This document shows, piece by piece, positions 20,182-30,772 of a stretch of DNA of 45,649 nucleotides (position 1 is its first letter; every line of letters starts with the position of its first letter). Under the pieces are notes generated by a model, which was not told the DNA's origin, made no database searches, and saw nothing but the letters and a program-made list of their open reading frames with translations. The position numbers and the translations under genes are program-made. Source of the stretch: Agarophyton chilense (taxonomy: Eukaryota > Rhodophyta > Florideophyceae > Gracilariales > Gracilariaceae); NCBI GenBank assembly GCA_030374765.1, contig JARGXX010000041.1:1-45649 (forward strand), written 5' to 3'.

Positions 20182-23100
20182 ATTTCGCTGTGTCGACTCT
20201 TCAGCCGTTTCGCCCCGCACCTTCTCTCAGAACGCGAGTTTTTCCTCCCTTCTTGCAATGCGGACGCCAACCTCTCTCGTCATCGCCGAAACAACACTCG
20301 CCACTTGGCTCGCTGCCTTTTGCGCCAGTTCCACCTCACGCCCCCAGATCCCAACATCTCGCTTCCGGATGTCCAATTGCCTCAACCTCTTGAGCAGCTT
20401 CGAGAAAGTGGCAAACACACCATTCTCTCTCTCTTGCAGTCACAGGGAGCGCTCCGTGTTGCCCATCAGGTTGTACATCCGTCCGTAGGCCTTGCATATT
20501 TCTTCTCGGTATCTCTCTCCTCACCACCGAATCCTCGCGTAATCATCCGAGTCATCGTAAAAAACTCAACCGCTTGCAGAATCACAGACCAAGACTTGTT
20601 GCGAGACCCTAATCACTCCTTACACGTCACATCTGCACCTCTTGGCAGCCCAGCTCGGTTATCTCGACGTACCACGGCTAGCGATGCTCTAACCGAGTCC
20701 GTCCTTGACAGATGGCTCGAAGCCAGCATGTATCCTCGTAGTCCATCCTCGCCTGTGGAGCTGGATTCGTCGGTTGTGTTTGTCAAGTTCGAAAACGGAT
20801 TAGTCGTCCCTTATCCACGAGCAGTGATTCTCACCGACGAGACGCTGTTGCCTGCAGATTCAGCCACTTCCGCAGCTGTATCTAGAGCTGTGCCGGACCC
20901 CAAGAAACGTATCAAGAGCTCGAGGTTGTGGACGTCAAGAAAACTTCCAAGGTCACCCTCTCCGAGTAGCCCTCCTGCCAACTGTAGTATCCACTCTAAC
21001 GGAGAGAGCAGACACCTGCGACAGCGTTCGAACTGCCGATGGGTCGCTTGCGGCGAAGGAAAACGGGTGGTAGAGCTACAACACCAGCGAGCTGGAAGTG
21101 GGGTGTAAGGACATTACTTGCCAACGAGGGTGAAAAGTGCGACTGTAAAACGTTGATGGGACGTAGGTACGAGACGGCTCGTGAAGTGGTTGGGGGCTGA
21201 CTATCTATTATAACTCGTCCGGATCTCCGGTTAAGGAATCCTAAGCGAGGAACAGAATAGTCATGATGCCCATGTTGTCTCCTTTACTTGGAGTCGGCGC
21301 TCACCTCTGGTACACTATATACTGTGTGCCAGGGTGAGTGCCCAAATAAATATATAAATAATACCCAGTGGTCAGCCACTTAGCCAAACTACTGTACGGG
21401 TATGGTCCCTAATGGACTTACATCTACAAAGGGTAGTAAAAACAGCCACGTGGATGGCCACTACATGCACCGTTGCAAGCCACTCGACCCATGACGCCAC
21501 GTGTTCCACTAAGACATTCTGCCCCTAGGCATCCTATGCGGGATGCCGTTTCATATCACAATGCTGATGATATCACTCACTTATGAGTTCCAACCGCGAC
21601 TTCGCGAAAAACCAACCTATCGGATTCCCCGACATAGTAGACTACTACACCAACACCAACCGCACCCCTTCTCCCATGGAACCCCCTTCTAAGAAAGCTT
21701 CTGTGCTATTCAAAGACGACGCCTCAACTGCGGATTCTCTTAACGCTGCCATTCGATCCCTTCAGAAAGACCAAAAACAAGACCCTGCTCTCGCCACGCA
21801 CCATCCACTCGTCAAAGAGGGGTGTTCCCTAGAACTCCCGGTTCCGGACCTTGCTGATTCGGGCTTGCATAACTCCGTAGAAGGCGGAATAAATATTTCA
21901 CAAGGTCTTACTGGAACGCAACAAAATGGGACTGGAAATACTGGTTTGAATAATATAGCAGAGACGAAGAACGAGGCAATTCCTTTAGCGAACATGAAAA
22001 GTGAGCCAACGTTTGCCATCAACTCTAACAGTGGACTCGACTCTTTCTCCTTGGATGGAGATGAATCCAATTCACATGATTTCCTTCATGGTGGGCAAGG
22101 AATGCACATAGGAATGGGCATGACTGACTTTAGTACGTTGGATGAAGTGGCAGAGTTCTTCCCTGACGGAATCTATGAACGCTTGCAGCAAGACGAGAAT
22201 AATGTTGGGACCGACGAGAATTCCATTCAACCAATTTTTGAAAACGGGCAAAGATCTGAAGAGCAGACCGCGAATCCAGGTTCCATGCACCCTGATGGAA
22301 AACAAGGCGTACAAACCGCGAATATGGACGTGGACTTAGAGCACTCCAAGAATCGTCTATTGAGCGTCAGAGTGGAGGCAATGTTCAGTCTGAGTCGGAT
22401 GAAAAATTAATCAATCTATCACCAACAGATATCGTTCGTGCAGCATTGAAGAACTTTAAATCCCCACTCACAGACCGCAGGCCGCAGAGTTCATATGTAA
22501 GTGAAAAGCTCACTGCGTTCTTTAAAGAGGATTTTACAGAACGCCGTCGTGTGCGATTGTCCACTTCTCAGGGCGTCAGCAAGATAAGAAGATTTTCGAA
22601 ACTTTATAATTCGCAATGGAAGTTTTGTCTCTATAACGTATAAGGATGATGATGTGAAAGGTTTCTTGGGAACTGGTCAGCGTGCAACAGACAGAAAGAC
22701 CATATGGAAAACTGCCAATCATCTTACATTCCTCGGAGGAAACTTGAGAGGTTCTCCAGGCTTCTGCTTAAGGGCGAAGTGAAGGACCCATCTCTGCTTC
22801 GCAAAGAATCGGAACGGGATCTATTAGAATCAAATGACGACGAAGAACGGAAGGCCCAAACCCCCGAGCAGAAGGCATACTCGCCCACAACGTTGCGTTT
22901 CTTGCATGAGCTCATCGCTGAGGGCGCCAGTGAAAAGCGGGACCAAGAAGCTACAGTTGGGGATCGTACTTCTGAGATGGATGCCTTGAAATTGGCAGAC
23001 TCCATTGCCGTTGATTGTGCCAGTGCGTGCTATGTTTTATCAGCGTATCGTAATTCACACTGTGGAATATCTTCAAATGGAAGGCCTTTCTCCAAGAGAG

Positions 23101-23651
23101 AAGGTGAAATTCACTATCTTATTTCTTTACTTGAATTGCAGCTCTTTTCAATGAATGAACTGTCTCTGTTCCGGGGAAGTTTGAATGATCCTATGGATTT
23201 CCCCCAGAAGGAAAGAGTTTCTGTGGATTTTGAAACGAATGAGGTTTCTTCGGCTACAATGGGACGGGTGCTTCTTGGGTTGCCGCCAGCGTTGGAAACA
23301 ATTCATTGGTGTAAGACGTGTTTGGGGTCTCTTGCTTGCGGACCCAAGCTTTCGAAAACTAGATCAGGGGAATTTCCTCACCCCGAGCTTATCCGGGAAC
23401 CTAAAGACAACTTAGACAACTTACCCGGCTTACTGGGTCCGCTTTCTATCAACGACTACATGGGAAAATCTGCTGCCGTATTTCCTCTCAAGCCTCCGAA
23501 AGTGTGTGTGGGCTACAAGAAGGAGTGGGTGGAGACTTTTGGTAGGTTTGAACCATACAGCGAACGGAAGAATGTAGAATATGTTGGGATAGCGCCGGAG
23601 AATATCCCAGAAGATGTTAACGTATTCCTACGAGATGTGTACTCTGTATAA
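20182..23651 (+). pseudogene. MED13: Captured MED13 (Mediator kinase-module subunit) copy
   Basis: The open frame 20182-21105 ends in a segment, VELDSSVVFVKFENGLVVPY PRAVIL, that fits the end of the MED13 N-terminal domain (in animals, VEVLVAGVRMIYPACFVLV). After a non-coding block (21106-21582) come an acidic Asn/Gly-rich middle (21583-22410), a frameshift near 22350, further pieces to 22643, another frameshift, and a C-terminal part at 22704-23651. The last part has LGPLSINDYMG, then KPPKVCVGYKKEWVETF and NVEYVGIAPENIPEDVNVFL followed by RDVYSV. These match the MED13 MID/PIWI-like region (VGYDYDFLVLSP, DIAYVVLCPEN, SFFRDLTAIYESC). Beyond the TAA at 23649 the frame continues QECSFGTH, so the stop replaces the tyrosine. 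MED13 links the CDK8 module to core Mediator. This copy is broken and lies inside the transposon. Confidence 0.75.
21106..21582. other. Non-coding block inside the MED13 copy
   Basis: About 475 bp without coding potential separate two MED13 parts. The block starts near GTGTAAGGAC, a possible 5' splice site, and ends near CTTATGAG. It contains AAATAAATATATAAATAA near 21340-21360, which resembles a polyadenylation region. It could be an intron or the remnant of a solo LTR or MITE; no terminal repeats or target duplication are clear. Confidence 0.4.
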
Positions 23652-24477
23652 CAGGAATGTTCATTTGGAACCCATACTGTCTTTCCATTCGAATGAGTCG
23701 CTTTCATTTCTAGTTCGGTAAGGGATTCAACACCCTGTGAGAAAGGAAATGGAAAAGGCTTATCCGAAGCAGAACGAGTGATAACGGAACAATATCAGTT
23801 GTATGTGAAGGCGCTTAGCACCAAGCCGGCTTCATTGACTTGCGAGAGCCGCAAGAACCCGATATCCTCTCCAACTTGAATATCCGTACAGGACAAGGGA
23901 AGATATGTACACGTTCTCTTTTGGTGAGATTTCATGCTTCGTACGGCCGCGGCGTCGCTCTGTGCCAACCAAAAAGCCGCCGAAGCGCAAGCGCACACTC
24001 TCCATTAGCCGCCACAGCCATAGAAATGCAGAACCGAATGCAAAGCGGCGTTCGAATTCGTTTGAATCTCCTGGGCGGCTACCAGTAACATCCGTGAGGC
24101 TCTGCGGACGTGCTAGCAGAGCTCCGCCGCGCCGTCTGACAGCGAGGACGAAGACGACCAGCCTTCGTCGCCGGCGGCACAGCCGCACGCCCGCACGCGC
24201 GCTGTCGCTGACGAGTAAGACTACGACGATGAATTTATCGAGGGTGGTGATGTCGACCAACTCGATGAAGATGACAAGCAGCATTCCGACTATGTCGGTT
24301 TCGGGGGCTTCGTGTAAAGCTCTTTGAGAGTTCGCTGGAACTGGTCCTCCACACTCTCACCTTCTTTCAGCTTGACGTAAATGTCGTACAGCCGAATCTC
24401 AGCATCCTACTCTTCTATTGAGTCGTGCGTTTCAGATTGTGACTGTTCACATGAAGTAGACTAATATTGTCAAATGC
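23652..24477. other. Decayed sequence downstream of MED13
   Basis: The MED13 frame continues past its stop (QECSFGTHTVFPFE, then KGLSEAERVITEQYQLYVKA) to about 23830. Further on, one plus frame encodes an acidic tail (SDSEDEDDQPSSP, EFIEGGDVDQLDEDD) ending near 24318. It may be the end of the same captured gene. Frames are broken and no domain is certain. Confidence 0.4.
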
Positions 24478-25911
24478 GTGAATGGGGTCATAGATGCCTG
24501 GCATGATATTAATGCCATAGAAGGTACGGAAGGCCATTCCTTGGGAAGCAGCAGCGAGGCAGAGATCCACGGCCAGCCATTCCTCTCGGCTTCTGAAAAT
24601 CTCGGGGTCCTCTCACGGCTCAGTAAACAGAGCGTAGACACAAACGCTAGCTACATAGGCAGCGATGCCGAATGTAGAATGAGCCTGCTACCGGATTTTG
24701 TCGTGATGGACTACCAGGAAAGGATTCAAAAGGGCCATACTGGAGATGAGTTTGACTACGCCGCAAACCACAAAAACGTAGAAGAGATATCTCTGAATCG
24801 CATGCATCAAGCAGAGGTGCACCGCGCGCAATGAAGGATAAACACGGCCCCTATCCCAGCAGGAGGTACTTCGTGGCTTAGCGCGACTGATGATGATGAT
24901 GGTGACTCTGAACCGGCAGATGAGACGGTGAACGCTACCATTACAAAGCCACCCAGCAACCCAGCATGTGCGACACCAATCTGAAGCGGAATGTCTGTGA
25001 GCGATTCAAGGTCTGACACGACCCAAACGCTCGTTCTTCAAACTCACAGTGATCTGCTGTCCTTACAGATCACGTTGGATCTCATGCGCCCTGAGAGGCA
25101 ATCCTCAACGTCCGTTTGAAACCTTGTAAATCAACTGGACATCACAAGGAAGCAGCTCAGTCACGCTCAAACAAAATTATTCAAACTCAGAATGCGGTAG
25201 CCTTCGGTACGAAATGGACCTGTTGCTGAAAGAGGTTCATGTACTTGCCTCAGAGAAGAAAAGAACGCCCAGGACGAAACAAAAGTTCTTGAGGAGATGG
25301 AAAGACTGATCAAGAACTCTGAGAAAAATTTGCGATTGAGAGAGGAGGAGCTATCTGTCATGGATCAAGAACTCAAAAACTTTTCCGAACATATGGAAAA
25401 TCTGGAGCGGTCCCGGAAATATTTGGAAGAAAAACTGCGTACATCAAAGGTTATCGAGAGAGCTCAGGAGAGTGAGATTGCGCGACTAAATGCGAAGCTT
25501 GAGACGAGTCGGTTAATGACCGCCAAGCTTGACGACGTTATGAAGCGAGCCGACGGGCTTCAGAAAGAAATATCGAAGGAGAGAGAAGCCCATTTGCGGG
25601 GCATTGCCGAGGCGGTTAAACGAGAACAGCGCAACGCAGAGGAAGCTCCCAAAGAAGCCAGACTGAGGGCGAGGAATCATACGAAAATGCTCGAAGACGT
25701 GCGCGCAAGTGCTTCGACTGCTGCCCGGGGCAGCTTGAGAGCGAATCAAGAGAGAATCTCCAGAAGAGGAGCTTGGCTCGCGGACTTTTGGAGAAGGTTG
25801 CTTCATCTAGGAAGGTTAAACAGTGATTTTTCCACGGCCCATACCGCCCGCACATCTTCTGCTGAGATAAGTGGAAACAGAGAAAGGAGCGTCCTATCGA
25901 GACGTCAGTGA
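24478..25911 (+). pseudogene. Captured coiled-coil protein, broken
   Basis: Plus-strand pieces read as one degraded protein. There is an acidic region (SATDDDDGDSEPADETVN near 24880-24930), then QTLVLQTHSDLLSLQITLDL, NLVNQLDITRKQLSHAQTKL and, after a frameshift near 25255, DETKVLEEMERLIKNSEKN. A long heptad-rich coiled coil (LRLREEELSVMDQELKNF onward) follows to about 25650. Stops near 24835, 24982 and 25128 and at least one frameshift break it. Coiled-coil sequence alone does not identify a family, so no name is given. It is the third host-like gene piece inside the transposon. Confidence 0.5.
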
Positions 25912-26680
25912 TCGAGGAACTTGTCTTTCACCAAAAACATCACTTTGATCCGTATTCTTGCTCGCTTATTACAATTTGCCCCGCCGAGTCATATCAGCCT
26001 TCCACCGAGCTTTCGAGTAGAGGAGAGTATTTTAGAACTCTTTCTTACCAATCCGACCCGATGGTGCGCTATAACTTTCGCCCATGCTGTGCGTAGGGAT
26101 CATAGCTAGGTTGCGTTGGTAGTCCCTTCACCACCCAACACGCCCTGCGTAAAGATTATTTTCCCTTTGATCTCCTCCCGCGTAGAGCTGGTCTGCTTTC
26201 GAAGCCAAGCTTTCGTTTAATATAGTTTCTCCTCAGGCATAAACCGCTCTGTAACCTGGTCTACTCACTCTACATGTTTCTTTCCGTCGTCCAGAGTAAA
26301 GTATCCTCGTCATTTGTGATCTACCTCCGACGGCAATTCTCGAAATGAGGCTCACCATTCCAACCTGCGAACGACGGCACCCATCCCCTCATGATTGTAT
26401 GACGGCATTTTTGAGCAAATGCGGAGCCGAACTGTATCCATGCATGACACTAACGAAAGGTAGGTGGAACGGTTTTTGGAGCTGGGAGTAGGGGGATCGA
26501 TGGGGAGGAGGAGAAGGAGGAAGGAGGGTTTGTAGCGGGGATCGCGGGGAGTGGAGAGGAAGATGAGGGGTGCAAGGGGAAGGTGGGCGAGACCAGGTCG
26601 TATTGTGGATGGTGGTTCTGGGAGGTATCATTGTGATATGGATTGGTGTGAGGGTGTTTTAGCCAGGCTTTTGTCATTCA
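25912..26680. other. No recognisable gene
   Basis: Only short shadow ORFs are present. A purine-rich, G-rich block lies at about 26470-26600 on the plus strand. It makes proline/serine-rich ORFs on the opposite strand without similarity to known proteins. Confidence 0.4.
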
Positions 26681-26890
26681 CATCTAGCGTTTGGCATTCA
26701 AACATAGGCGGTAAACTAGCAGGGGCTTGTGTATTCGATTCCCATTCATAATGTGCAGGATTTTGATATAGAATCGAAAGCCAAAACTAGCTGGCACTCT
26801 AAAAAATTTATAGAAATTACTTCTGCATCCGCGATCCGTCATTTTTCGCAGATTTTTCGCCGGATATCTTCCGGCATACTAAACTAGCTG
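26681..26890. promoter_or_regulatory. Right subterminal region with CTAG motifs
   Basis: ATCTAGCG, ACTAGCAG, ACTAGCTGG and ACTAGCTGCC occur within 200 bp of the right end, matching the motif set of the left end. This supports 6459 and 26919 as the two ends of one element. Confidence 0.5.
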
Positions 26891-26919
26891 CCAATACTAG
26901 CTTTCCGAGAACACAGACG
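26891..26919 (-). repeat. Right terminal inverted repeat
   Basis: CCAATACTAGCTTTCC followed by GAGAACACAGACG is the reverse complement of the left end with one mismatch. The next two bases, TC, are the second copy of the target duplication. Confidence 0.9.
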
Positions 26920-26921
26920 TC

Positions 26922-28205
26922 ATCGGCAAGGAGTATTGGAACCCAGAGAAGGAGAAACGCCACAAGCTGTCACCCGTTGCCGACGGCCCCTTTCGGGTTA
27001 TTTCGGTGGCTTCCAACATTGTCGTTGTTGAACTCGCTGGTATTCACGAACGCATCTCCCGCGATCGCGTGGTATCGGCTCCTCAGCCGTTAACATCCCA
27101 ACCTACTGGTGTGACTGCTCCCGTTGAAACGGATTCATCGACCCCCTTACCCCAGGTCCACCCGCGTCCCTACGCGTTACCACACCCATCTCAGGGTTTG
27201 TCTGACCTTCCGCTACCCGCGGCGCCCAACCCGCAAGGAATCGTGTCGCGCATCCGTCGCTCCTCCCCAGTCCACCCGACGGACACCAACTCCGGTGCAT
27301 CGTCTAAAGAGGGGGAGGCGCCCGACAGCCGTCGTAATCCGGTCGATACCGTCGCTAGAAAAGCCGCACCGTCGCGTGTCATTCTTCGCCCATCAGGGGT
27401 GCCTCATACCGACGTCCTGCACGACTCGATTCAGCCGCTATCCAAGCCTCAGAACGCAGCTGCGGATAACGCCACCAACACTCGACGAGGTGTCACCACA
27501 CGTGCAACACGGAATGCAAATGCGCTCGACGCACCGCAGCCTGATACAGTACGAGTGGACGACGCACCGCCAAGTACCCCGCACAGGGAGGCGGATATAT
27601 CCACGGCGCCGACGCCGGGCAGCCAGCCATTGAAACCCTCACGTTACTACACGGAACATCGCCGTGGGACAGAGAGGTGCGACAATGCGCCACCGCCCCA
27701 GCGAATCTCACCGTCGAAGCGAGCTTCACCACGCCGATTAGCGGAACGACCACCCGGGTTACCCGCCGGTGTGGGCCCTCCAACCGGAGTGGGAAACGCC
27801 GAAGCAAACCAGGCACTTGGGGAAGATAAACCGCCGAAGTCGGGTCGACATTCTACTCAGCCGAGGTCTGCCTTGCGCGCTAAACGGTCCGACCGGAGCG
27901 AAGCCGCCCAACGCGTGATCACTTCGGTACCCCCTGGCTCAGGACTGGAACCACCCGGAAATAGCGACACCGTCGTACGGGATGGCCGGGAAGTGTACCG
28001 ACAAGAGTTCGTGGTCGGACGCATTTTGGAGCACCCCTACCACCCAGAGGGGTATATCCAATACTTGGTCCATTGGTACGGGTACGGCCCCGAATGGGAT
28101 TCACACGAACCGATAGAGCACCTACCTCGGTCAAAGGTGGTACAGTATCATCTTCGTACTGTTACGGCTTTGCCGGCTACCATAGACCGAGCCCAAGTGG
28201 GATAA
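26922..28205 (+). CDS. Element A integrase tail and chromodomain
   Basis: In frame from 26922: IGKEYWNPEKEKRHKLSPVA then DGPFRVISV, the GPY/F module of gypsy integrases. A long low-complexity linker rich in P, S, T and R follows. The last 65 residues form a chromodomain (YRQEFVVGRILEHPYHPEGY, IQYLVHWYGYGPEWDSHEPIEHL). Chromodomains on integrases direct chromovirus insertion to marked chromatin. There is no internal stop from 26922 to the TAA at 28203, so this part is better kept than the rest of A. It has no start codon of its own because it is the 3' part of pol. The same chromodomain type occurs in element B. Confidence 0.9.
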   Translation: MGKEYWNPEKEKRHKLSPVADGPFRVISVASNIVVVELAGIHERISRDRVVSAPQPLTSQPTGVTAPVETDSSTPLPQVHPRPYALPHPSQGLSDLPLPAAPNPQGIVSRIRRSSPVHPTDTNSGASSKEGEAPDSRRNPVDTVARKAAPSRVILRPSGVPHTDVLHDSIQPLSKPQNAAADNATNTRRGVTTRATRNANALDAPQPDTVRVDDAPPSTPHREADISTAPTPGSQPLKPSRYYTEHRRGTERCDNAPPPQRISPSKRASPRRLAERPPGLPAGVGPPTGVGNAEANQALGEDKPPKSGRHSTQPRSALRAKRSDRSEAAQRVITSVPPGSGLEPPGNSDTVVRDGREVYRQEFVVGRILEHPYHPEGYIQYLVHWYGYGPEWDSHEPIEHLPRSKVVQYHLRTVTALPATIDRAQVG

Positions 28206-28494
28206 GAAGACACCCGATGGGGATAAAAGAACAGAAAATCTGGATAAGGACCCTTGGAAGAAGGAGAAGATGCACAGAAGACCTGGAGAAGGACACTCAG
28301 AAGAAGTGGAAGAGAAGGAAGAAAACAAATACGTCATAGACGGAGGCAGTTTACTATTTTCGAAGTTGCTGCACACACTACCGCACAGCTGGATATACTA
28401 ACTAAGATCCCAAGGGATTAGTTGGAAGAACACGTATTGCCGTGCGCGCCAACCGAATCGCTAGCGGAGTTACTCCCGCCGGTCGCGTAGGATT
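28206..28494. other. 3' untranslated region of element A
   Basis: Purine-rich runs at 28240-28330 (for example GAAGAAGTGGAAGAGAAGGA) resemble a polypurine tract but lie about 170 bp before the recognised LTR. Either the LTR starts earlier than the conserved 214 bp, or the tract is not the primer. No gene is seen. Confidence 0.5.
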
Positions 28495-28708
28495 GGTCAC
28501 ACCCCGGACTGTGCCGTGCTCACTTAAACACTCTAGGTATATCCCGCCGGATTGGCCTCGGTCCTACACCCGACTCCGTCGTGCCTTTCCACAGTGGCTC
28601 TGTTTCTGTGCTCCGTTGGGACGCGTCTCCTCCGCCTGAAGCGTGTCTCTCAAGAGAGGAAGATCCCGAACATCTTCGTGATGTCTCCGCTCCAAGCGTT
28701 GTCCTACA
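28495..28708 (+). repeat. 3' LTR of gypsy element A
   Basis: Direct repeat of 272-485. It ends CCTACA at 28708. The next base is already codon sequence of element B's reverse transcriptase (EEHLKH on the minus strand), so this is an insertion border. The five bases after it (ATGCT) do not match those before 272 (GGATT), so no target duplication is seen. Confidence 0.75.
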
Positions 28709-29888
28709 ATGCTTAAGGTGTTCCTCGCGTATTCGACTGTAAATAAAAATGTCATCGACATATACAACTACGAATCGGTCTATGAAGTCGGAAAAAACTC
28801 CATTCATCAGGGTCTGAAAAGTAGCAGGTGCATTGCATAATCCCATTGGCATCACCAAATACTCGAACTGACCATACTTCGTGTTAAATGCCGTCTTCTC
28901 AATTTCTGATGGTCGTAGTCGAATTTGGTGAAACCCAGTCTTCAAATCCAGTTTAGAAAAGAACTGTGACTGCCCCAATCGCGGGATAGATAGGTGCGTT
29001 ATTGCGCTTCGTGATCCGATTTAAAGCTCTGTAATCCACCACACCTCTCAACTCCCGGCCAGGCTCACAAACAAAGAAAAGAGGTGCGCCATACGGCGAC
29101 TTACTCGGACGGATCTTACCAGACAACAGGAGTTTGTCCACGTATTCTCGAGCAGGTACTAACTCGGCCGGAGACAACTGATATAGCGGGCGATGAGGAG
29201 GGCGTGACACTGGATCAGTCTCAATAGCATGATCAACAGACCGCACAGGGGGTAATCCGGAAGGAAGCTCAGACTGGAATACGGCCTCATGGTCTTCTAG
29301 AATTTTCCGTAAGTCCTCATCCTCCTCATCAAGCAGCTTCGCCTTTGAATCTGGCTGTCGACCCAATAGCTCAGAGGATGAAACCTGCACCACCCTAAAA
29401 ATTTCTATTCCCTTCTTCGGGCGGCGCAGATGTCGACGGAACTGTTTGACGCCCATAGTCTGTACTGCACAGAATCCCTGTCTTGCTGTGGTTTCTCCCG
29501 ACAGTCTATGGCCCCCAACCACCACCACTCGCTGATTATAATCTGTCTCAAGATTTTGGTCGACATGCCAAGGCATACAAAGCAGAACTTCATACCTTGC
29601 ATCGGCGATTATCCAATTGCCAGCGTAAGAATAATTGCCGACTGTGACTGTACCATTGAGAACCATTTCTGTGGCAATCTCACAGGAGCCTTGTTTGGAG
29701 TGAGACACGTCCATCAATATCGGATGAAAGGTGAACTTAGATCGATGGGATTCCGCAAAATCCCGTGAAATCACATTCGATGAACAGCCGTCATCTTTCA
29801 GTATTCGAGCCGGAACCCTGTCGAATTCACCCTCCATGACCATCAAAGGGATACATCTAACTCGACTGTTTCCTGTATGCGGCGACAC
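28709..29888 (-). pseudogene. Element B protease and reverse transcriptase, truncated
   Basis: The ORF from 29888 has a protease with LKDDGCSSNVIS, where DDG stands in place of the usual D-S/T-G. The reverse transcriptase N-terminus follows (IETDPVSRPPHRPLYQLSP, LRGVVDYRALNRIT). A frameshift near 28965 leads to FSKLDLKTGFHQIRLRPSEI, VMPMGLCNAPATFQ and the catalytic VVYVDDIFIYSR. The frame ends at EEHLKH, where A's LTR is inserted. Connection domain, RNase H and integrase core are absent from the window. Confidence 0.88.
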
Positions 29889-29941
29889 GTTATTGACAAA
29901 AAGCCCTTCCGACGTGCTTTTGTTACTTTGGGAAGGACACT

Positions 29942-30734
29942 TTAGTTTTCCGAACTATCAGAAACTACTTCATCAACTGCATTTTCATTCTTTAGACTAG
30001 CCTCAAGATTCGAAACAGTGACGTTGCGTTGATCATTGGAACGATGCTTCCACGGTCGGCAACCCGGTTTATGGCACTTAAAGCATGCGTTGTTGCGGAT
30101 GTCTAACAAACGCTGCTTTGAGCGCTCGTAGCGACGAAATTCGGTGTTATCAATCTGCATTGGTTCAGGATCGGCAATAGATACCTTGTTGGTCGACTGA
30201 TCTAGAGTAATACGTTCGAACGCCGCCTCGACACGCATGGAAATCTTGGTAGCTTCTTCAAACTCCGTGCAATTGGCCTTACGAACTTCAATCTGAATTT
30301 TGGACATCAAACCGCTGACGAAATTATCCCACTTCTCGCTGGTGTTCATATTAGGGATAGTGAGAACAATATTCCGAAAGTTGGAAAGATACTCTGCGAC
30401 GGAACCATTCTGCTTGCAGGACCTCAGAGCGTCTCGGGCTCTGCGTTCGTGATATTCTGTTACGAATTCCTTTCTCATTACAGCAACGAACTAATCCCAT
30501 GTCTTTGAGGCTTCCTTAGATCTCAGCAAAGTATACCACCATATAGCCGCTGTGCTTGTTAACAGGGTTGTTGCAAATGAAATTCGGTTGGCATCTGTGA
30601 GGACCACATTGGCGTTGGCGATCTGTACCAGATTAAAATATTGCTCCAATTTGTATAACCACGTGTTCAATACCAGAAAATCGCGTTTTCCACAGAACGA
30701 CTCCGGCTTGTTGGGTTTTTAATTGATCAACACA
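29942..30734 (-). pseudogene. Element B Gag
   Basis: Read from about 30720: KPNKPESFCGKRDFLVLNTW, then LYKLEQYFNLVQIANANVVL, ISFATTLLTSTAAIWWYTLL, KTWD, TAG, FVAVMRKEFVTEYHERRARD, VAEYLSNFRNIVLTIPNM and a knuckle-like CFKCHKPGCRPWKH. This is the retrotransposon gag domain. The in-frame TAG lies just before the ATG at 30478. The knuckle has C and H exchanged at its last two metal positions compared with the usual C-C-H-C. Confidence 0.82.
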
Positions 30735-30755
30735 GGGGGGTTGCTAATTTCATTT

Positions 30756-30771
30756 TGGTGCGACGATACCA
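30756..30771 (-). promoter_or_regulatory. Primer-binding site of element B
   Basis: On the minus strand TGGTATCGTCGCACCA starts one base after the LTR. It resembles the TGGTATC-type sites complementary to tRNA 3' ends used to prime reverse transcription. This fixes the LTR at 30773-31143 as the 5' LTR of the minus-strand element. Confidence 0.7.
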
Positions 30772-30772
30772 G

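Larger units (their letters stand above)
6459..26919. mobile_element. 20.46-kb DNA transposon with captured host genes
   Basis: The ends are 29-bp inverted repeats (6459-6487 and 26891-26919, one mismatch) beginning CGTCTGTG. Flanking bases are TC on both sides (6457-6458 and 26920-26921). Removing the element and one TC joins DGYVF to IGKEYWNPEKEK in a single frame of a typical gypsy integrase tail, so the borders are supported to the base. A Plavaka/CACTA-type transposase pseudogene lies inside, as do decayed DCP1, MED13 and coiled-coil genes and several unknown ORFs. The ends do not start with CACTA. Internal nesting of further elements cannot be excluded. Confidence 0.88.
26920..28708 (+). 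mobile_element. Ty3/gypsy chromovirus A, right part
   Basis: This part holds the end of the integrase, a proline-rich linker, a chromodomain and the 3' LTR. It continues the left part in frame after removal of the 20-kb transposon. The LTR ends at 28708, where the reverse transcriptase of the oppositely oriented element B begins. Confidence 0.92.

Noticed and set aside
28495..28708. Solo LTR unrelated to the left copy
   Set aside because: It has the same length and end sequence as 272-485 and is joined to the integrase tail of the same element, so it is the 3' LTR of A.
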